Shown piece by piece: positions 59,638 to 64,000 of a DNA stretch of 64,000 bases. Origin of the DNA: Cheiracanthium punctorium. Lineage: Eukaryota > Arthropoda > Arachnida > Araneae > Cheiracanthiidae. The stretch is taken from assembly GCA_038373885.1 (NCBI GenBank), contig JAWZYV010011907.1, forward strand, positions 248,001 to 312,000. Reading direction: 5' to 3'. Made by a program: the position numbers and the translations under genes. Each line of letters starts with the position of its first letter. Within the stretch, counting starts at the first letter, position 1. The notes below the pieces were generated by a model. That model was not told the origin of the DNA, did not search any database, and worked only from the letters and a program-made list of their open reading frames with translations.

Positions 59638-59777
59638 TTTTGACTTGCAAGAAGTTCATCACTATAGGAAGAATATTCATCGCAAACATCCTGTCTAATC
59701 TTCATTTCCAACTCTGCTCTTTCTTTTTTTTCTCTCTCAAGGTTGTTTCTCAATGATTCTGCCAAGTCCAGTAATTT
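59638..59777 (-). CDS. host coiled-coil gene, exon 2
   Basis: The acceptor TTTAAAAG before 59777 has a weak pyrimidine tract; the donor CAAAA|GTAATTT follows 59638. It starts in phase 0 (matching GAG of exon 1), runs 46 codons (KLLDLAESLRNNLEREKKER to ELLASQ) and leaves AA, completed by G of exon 3 to Lys. A strongly charged helix. The MKIRQDVCDEY-type segment recalls the stalk of kinesin-6 (KIF20-like) proteins, but this is tentative. An in-frame TAA three bases into the intron would end the protein if the donor were not used; the exact phase match to exon 3 argues that it is used. Confidence 0.78.
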
Positions 59778-60039
59778 CTTTTAAAAAATGATAAGATACA
59801 AAATAAATATTAGTTTTCCTATGCAGAAAAATTTGATCCCTTAAAATTTGTATGCTGAAAAAATTAAACATCCATCTATACAATTAATCTAAATAAATTT
59901 TGGTAAGTTTTACAAACTGAAAAGCAAATTCAAACAATATTTTAAATTTATTAAATTATCATTATTTATCATTATTAAATTATGTGCTGATTTAAAAATG
60001 CAAAACAAGCATCTGCTTTAAAAGTGCTTAAAAGTATAC

Positions 60040-60213
60040 CTCAATGAGTTCATCTTTTTCTTGAATAACTTCATCCATTGAATCGTCAAAACTGATGCTT
60101 TTATCAGAAGAATTAGAGTTATCCTTGCCATTGTTTCTTGCATTTGTCCACATATTTGTAATAGACTGTAAAGTACTGGATGCAGTAGCTATATAGCTGT
60201 CATTTATAATAAG
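60040..60213 (-). CDS. host coiled-coil gene, exon 1 of those recognised (174 nt)
   Basis: The acceptor CCCTTCCACAG before 60213 and donor GAG|GTATAC after 60040. 58 codons, phase 0 at both ends: LIINDSYIATASSTLQSITN, a Ser/Asn/Asp-rich linker (NGKDNSNSSDKSISFDD), then MDEVIQEKDELIE entering the coiled coil of exon 2. Combined with the other exons this gives about 248 residues without a known catalytic motif, so the protein's N-terminal domain must lie beyond the window or in exons not found here. A kinesin-6 stalk, with the motor upstream, would fit. Other centrosomal or cytoskeletal coiled-coil proteins remain possible. Confidence 0.78.
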
Positions 60214-60313
60214 CTGTGGAAGGGGGAGAACAAGAAATACTAAATATTGTAAAAATAAAGCCATCAATTTTAATATGTATAACTCTGCAGAACTAGGAAT
60301 GTAAATAAATTAC
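60214..60313 (-). other. short intron (100 nt) between microexon and exon 1
   Basis: GTAATTTATT donor and CCTTCCACAG acceptor. By far the shortest intron of the gene. Confidence 0.5.
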
Positions 60314-60325
60314 CTTTAAATGTTG
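60314..60325 (-). CDS. probable 12-nt microexon of the host gene
   Basis: CAACATTTAAAG lies between a pyrimidine-rich acceptor (TTCGTTTACTTTTCAG) and a consensus donor (GTAATTT). It encodes QHLK in phase 0 and would join LIIND of the next exon. Its size is a multiple of three, so it could be included or skipped without changing the frame. Supported only by splice-site quality and phase. Confidence 0.5.
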
Positions 60326-60421
60326 CTGAAAAGTAAACGAAAGAAAATACAAACATTTAAAAATTTTCCACTATTATTCAAATAGTAATATAAAATTTTT
60401 TTGTCAATCTGGAATATATTA

Positions 60422-60876
60422 GGTGTACCAGAAAGTAATGTGGTTTTTTAACATAACATCCAAACAAATAAATTTTCAACAATTATTGCACTAAAAACAG
60501 GCTGACTAATCATAGGAATCGAGTTCATTAAATTTTAAATTGAGAATTTCATATATTTATATGTATTTTTCTTTCCATTTCAAAATAAATGTCTGCTCTC
60601 CTCGGAGGATTCTACTCGAAATGCTCCGATATCAATTTTTAGGTATTCATGTCTGTTGTATTTTAGAACGGATATCTCTTTTCTTCTTTGAGATCACGCA
60701 GGTTATGCGAAAAGAACATTTTGGCCCCATAATTACAAATCTTGGGAAAATGCTCCTCAATGTAGCACCTATGCTAACAACCACACATATATGCCAAACT
60801 TCAAATTATTCACTTTAGTAAATTTTGGCTCAGCACAATATTGATGACAAAAAACAACACTACTTCCCAGTACACC
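60422..60876. mobile_element. mariner-type MITE, 455 bp
   Basis: The left end GGTGTACCAGAAAGTAATG and inverse right end GGTGTACTGGGAAGTAGTG; TA on both sides (60420-60421 and 60877-60878). The ends resemble mariner terminal repeats. The interior keeps no transposase frame and looks like an internal deletion derivative. Confidence 0.75.
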
Positions 60877-60878
60877 TA

Positions 60879-61298
60879 ATCTTTATACATAAAGGGAAAA
60901 ATATATCTCCCTATTCTAAAGAAAGGTAACAACCCCTGACGCTATCAAATGTGTCTCAAGTTATCTTCTCTGGGAGTTGTGTTTCGACGAAGGTGTAAAC
61001 GGATTTTAAAAAATTTAGGGAAGCCATTAAGTTAACTCAAATTTCGAAATTCAAATTATTTTACGCGATATTAATAAAAAACTGAAAAAAAATGATCATA
61101 TTGGTTGCCAGGTTTGGCAATTTTTGCCAGAATAATATGATTCATGCCTTTGCAACAAAGCAATTTAAAGTATGTAGAATCTTGTGAAATTAATGAACAA
61201 AAGTAGAATTACACCAGTTTTAAGCCGAATTAAAAAGTATGAGAAGTAAATAAGTCAAAAAGTGTTGTACAAAGCTCACCATTTTCAAATAGCAAGTA
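60879..61298. other. no gene seen
   Basis: Nothing recognised. The host gene's upstream exons were not found here. Confidence 0.35.
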
Positions 61299-62353
61299 CA
61301 GTAGAGCGCCGAAAATCCGGACACCTAAAAACCGGAAAGACCAAAAAACCGGACATTTTTTGGATTTCAGTTTTTTCCCTTCCCTCAAAAAATAAAAATA
61401 GATAAATAAATAAACTACAGGATGCTCAAGCATTAGACTAGTTTGTTATCATAACAATAGCGTCAATATATATATATATATATATATCTATATATATACA
61501 CACGCACACATATATATATATATAGTATAGTATATATATATATCCAAAACCTCAGGGTAAAATCTGACTCGTGACCTAACTTTCCTTCTTTGCATTCCAA
61601 AGATTTAACTGTTATTTCCAAACAGAAACGCAAAAAAGGGGGTGGAGACACTTTCCAGTTAGTGTAAAGCATTTAAGCTTTAATAATCGGTAGAGATATT
61701 ATTATTATTTTAATGTTATTCTTTCTAAGGAGGCAAAGAAATTAATTAAACTCTTTATAACATCATTCAAGTTTGCAGTAAAAACATACATTAGCGTAAA
61801 TACCATTGGAAGCCTTGTTTAAAAAAACGCATAAATAAAAATATCAGTAAGCACGTGCAACAAAGACAAGAATGTAACAACTTGTTTGGAAAGCCAAAGC
61901 TCCAGTCACAGACAAACCGGCTCCAGTCACTCCGGTGAAGGGGGGAACGTCTGCGCACTCACAATCAGTGTTTTAGTGCATGGGATGGCGATAAAAATTG
62001 CTGTTATATCTTTTTATCCTTTGATACTGGAAGATTTTTTTTTATTTTAAGTTGTGACTACGTTCACGTTATTGGGCAAGCAATATATACATGGCAATTA
62101 GTAGGGCGCCTTTTCTTCTTTTCTTTTTTTTTTTTTAAGTGAATTCAATTGAACAATTTCTACAGTACAACCTACGGATCACGGCGATTTCGAAAAACGT
62201 TATAAAAATACATAGTTCACGGCGAGACCCCCGTAATCCATGACGTAGCCGCTACTTTTTTTTTTTTTTTTTTTTTATGACCAATATTCCGGAAAATCCG
62301 AGAATCCGGAATCGCCGTAGTCCCGTCCATTCCGGATTTTCGGCTTTGTACTG
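61299..62353. mobile_element. pogo/Tigger-like MITE, 1.06 kb, TA flanks
   Basis: The left end CAGTAGAGCGCCGAAAATCC and inverse right end CAGTACAAAGCCGAAAATCC; TA flanks at 61297 and 62354. GAAAATCCGGA and ACCGGA phrases are repeated at both ends. A second pogo-type end (TACAGTACAACCTACGG at 62161) lies inside, so it may be two nested elements. A (TA)n run at 61467-61543. No transposase. Confidence 0.7.
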
Positions 62354-62355
62354 TA

Positions 62356-64000
62356 ATTTCTTTTAGGTAACAGGAGTTTAAAAAACAGATATTTGTTTTT
62401 TCAATATAAAATAACTAATTGTAGCTGATTTAAAAAGTGCCATTGTGGAATCACAGGTATGATCTGGTAAAATATTCTCTTTCCAAGCAGGGAAATCTAA
62501 AATGAGCATGTTCCAAAATGTAAGCACCACATATCCTGAAAGGGTTGAATCCTACTTTAACAGTGGTGGATTAATACAAGTTGAGGGGGGGTCGCCCCCC
62601 CTCTGCCCCGCCCCCCTTTAATCCACCCTTTTACTTTAACCTCATCACTCTCATCAAGGTGGCAAATAATATGCATTTGCAGTTACAACGATGATTTTCT
62701 GTATATATGGAGCAGCCACAGCAAAGTAATATTGCTTTAATTTAAAATTAAAATGATGATTTGGAACAATATGTAGCTATCATATTTTTTAAATTTTGGG
62801 TTGCCAATTATTGAATTTTTAATAGTTAAATGTCTTCAAATTCCTTAACTAGTGCATTTATCACTAATTTGTTTCTAAATATTCCTTTGGGAGCATTGAA
62901 AGTTGCCAACGTGCAGCAATTTTTTTAGGTTAGTGAGAGTAGGGGTTGAAGTAAGAATCAACCATTGAAAGTGAAAAATAATCGCAATGCAGATTACAGT
63001 AATGCTGGTTTGGTTCAGCTTGGGTATTTGCCAATTGTTAATGAGTAGAAATATTTGGTGGCGTTAACAATGCCATTGTAGCAGTTTTAGTACAGTTTGA
63101 ATATTTGCCATCATGACGAGATGAAATAGTTTGCAGCATTAAATAGGCCAATCTGCAAAGTTTTATGAAAACGAATATATGCAGAACTATTTTCATGGGT
63201 ATTTCACATGGGGAAACAATTATCTATTATGCGCATGTGTAAATCGCCAAACAATGAGAAGTCGCTATTGGTGAAAAGATATCCTAAGTGTTCCATAGTT
63301 TTTAGTGTTTAAAAAAAAAAAAAAAAAAAAAATAAGGAAGGGAATAAAAAAGGACAAATCTGGGGGCATCAGTCCAAATTGCTGATGCGATAATAAAGCC
63401 ATTGGGTTATGAGGTACATGTGCTTCTTTTATCCAGCAGTCACTCTTTTCAGATATCCAAAAATCACCAATAAGCTCATCCCTATGAGCTATACTCAACA
63501 GGCGTAACTGTAATATCGATCGGCACAAAACAATCAAGAATGCAAAAGCAACAGCAGCAGTGACCAGAGGGTAAGAATACTATGAGAATGCTAAAACTTA
63601 TTCTTTCAGCCCAAAGCATAGGCAGATGGTGCCAGGGTTGTCCTATCTTGTCCGGGGTGGGGGGAAAAATCAGAAAAAACTGTCCCAGACAAAATATCAT
63701 TTTGTCCACTTTTACTCAGTTTTAATTTGTAAACTAGAAACACTCAATAAAATATTTAAATATTTTGGTTATTTTTATTAATTTTTAAGCAAAAATACAG
63801 ACTAGTTTCAATCCCTCTAAATACACACACACTTACAATTTATGAAAACTAGGGGCCAAGGCCCCCAGACTCGCTACGCTCGCTTTTCATATGAGGCATT
63901 CGGCCCCTAATCAGGCTTATTCGTAAAAAAGACAATTTCAACAGAGAAAACCCGAAGATTGGATCAGATAGAATGTTACTGAGCTAAGCTACACATTGCT
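62356..64000. other. no gene supported
   Basis: Unassigned sequence. GTGGATTAATACAAG at 62566 and the near inverse TTTAATCCACCC at 62619-62630 bound a short GC-rich hairpin. An A-run lies at 63311-63332. Two minus-strand frames (63537-63265 and 63709-63482) lack recognisable domains. GGGGCCAAGGCCCCCAGACT at 63852 looks like part of a dispersed repeat. Confidence 0.4.

Noticed and set aside
63265..63537. 90-codon minus-strand frame upstream of the host exons
   Set aside because: Considered as an earlier exon of the coiled-coil gene; no acceptor/donor pair with fitting phase and it runs into a poly-A tract.

Overview
This is a eukaryotic, AT-rich, transposon-packed window, probably from an arthropod. 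A chelicerate such as a spider is my best guess, but the sequence alone does not fix it. The supporting evidence is split genes with GT-AG introns, long introns, a copia element primed by an initiator-Met half-tRNA, a gypsy element with an arthropod-style CWYH knuckle, and Merlin, hAT, mariner, pogo/Tigger and LINE remnants. I see no bacterial features, rRNA, tRNA or CRISPR.

Host gene. One host gene can be supported, on the minus strand, running from about 60.3 kb down to 5.0 kb and continuing beyond the window on at least one side. Five exons (60213-60040, 59777-59638, 26127-25959, 21109-21055, 5180-4986) and a probable 12-nt microexon (60325-60314) have consensus splice sites, and their phases match at every junction. 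Together they encode about 248 residues of acidic, coiled-coil-rich protein. A kinesin-6 (KIF20-like) stalk is a tentative identity. Its introns of about 33.5, 4.8 and 15.9 kb hold nearly all the other features.

Left part (0-25 kb). A degenerate Tc5/pogo-type transposase (328-2190) is split by a palindromic MITE. It is followed by a TIR-bounded element full of degenerate tandem repeats (2311-4301). A minus-strand gypsy gag-pol relic (9510 to 5686) is split in its protease by a solo LTR (7046-9175, target duplication GGGTT), which itself carries a DNA element with CAGGGTGTCTACC ends (7241-8287). A young, almost intact Ty1/copia element (9900-15762, duplication AGTAT) follows. After it come a mariner relic, a tandem array of about 165 bp, a first copy of a poorly known transposase family (18863-20065), a LINE fragment and a Merlin element (24128-25430).

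The 33.5-kb intron (26-59.6 kb). This is the richest part. At 42793-48289 lies a complete-looking hAT element: an 8-bp target duplication, matching termini, subterminal repeats and an uninterrupted transposase of about 796 residues assembled from a 13-nt first coding exon and one long exon. The hAT sits inside a pogo-like element (41293-48508) and itself contains a 357-bp hAT-type MITE. Two elements with CATAG(C/T)TGCCAA ends and 6-bp target duplications (36649-40049 and 57853-58562) define an element family I cannot assign. A second degenerate copy of the poorly known transposase family lies at 55380-56770, and a near-perfect hairpin with arms of about 129 bp lies at 50404-50676.

The genes do not form a pathway. 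The window is a record of nested insertions into the introns of one coiled-coil gene.
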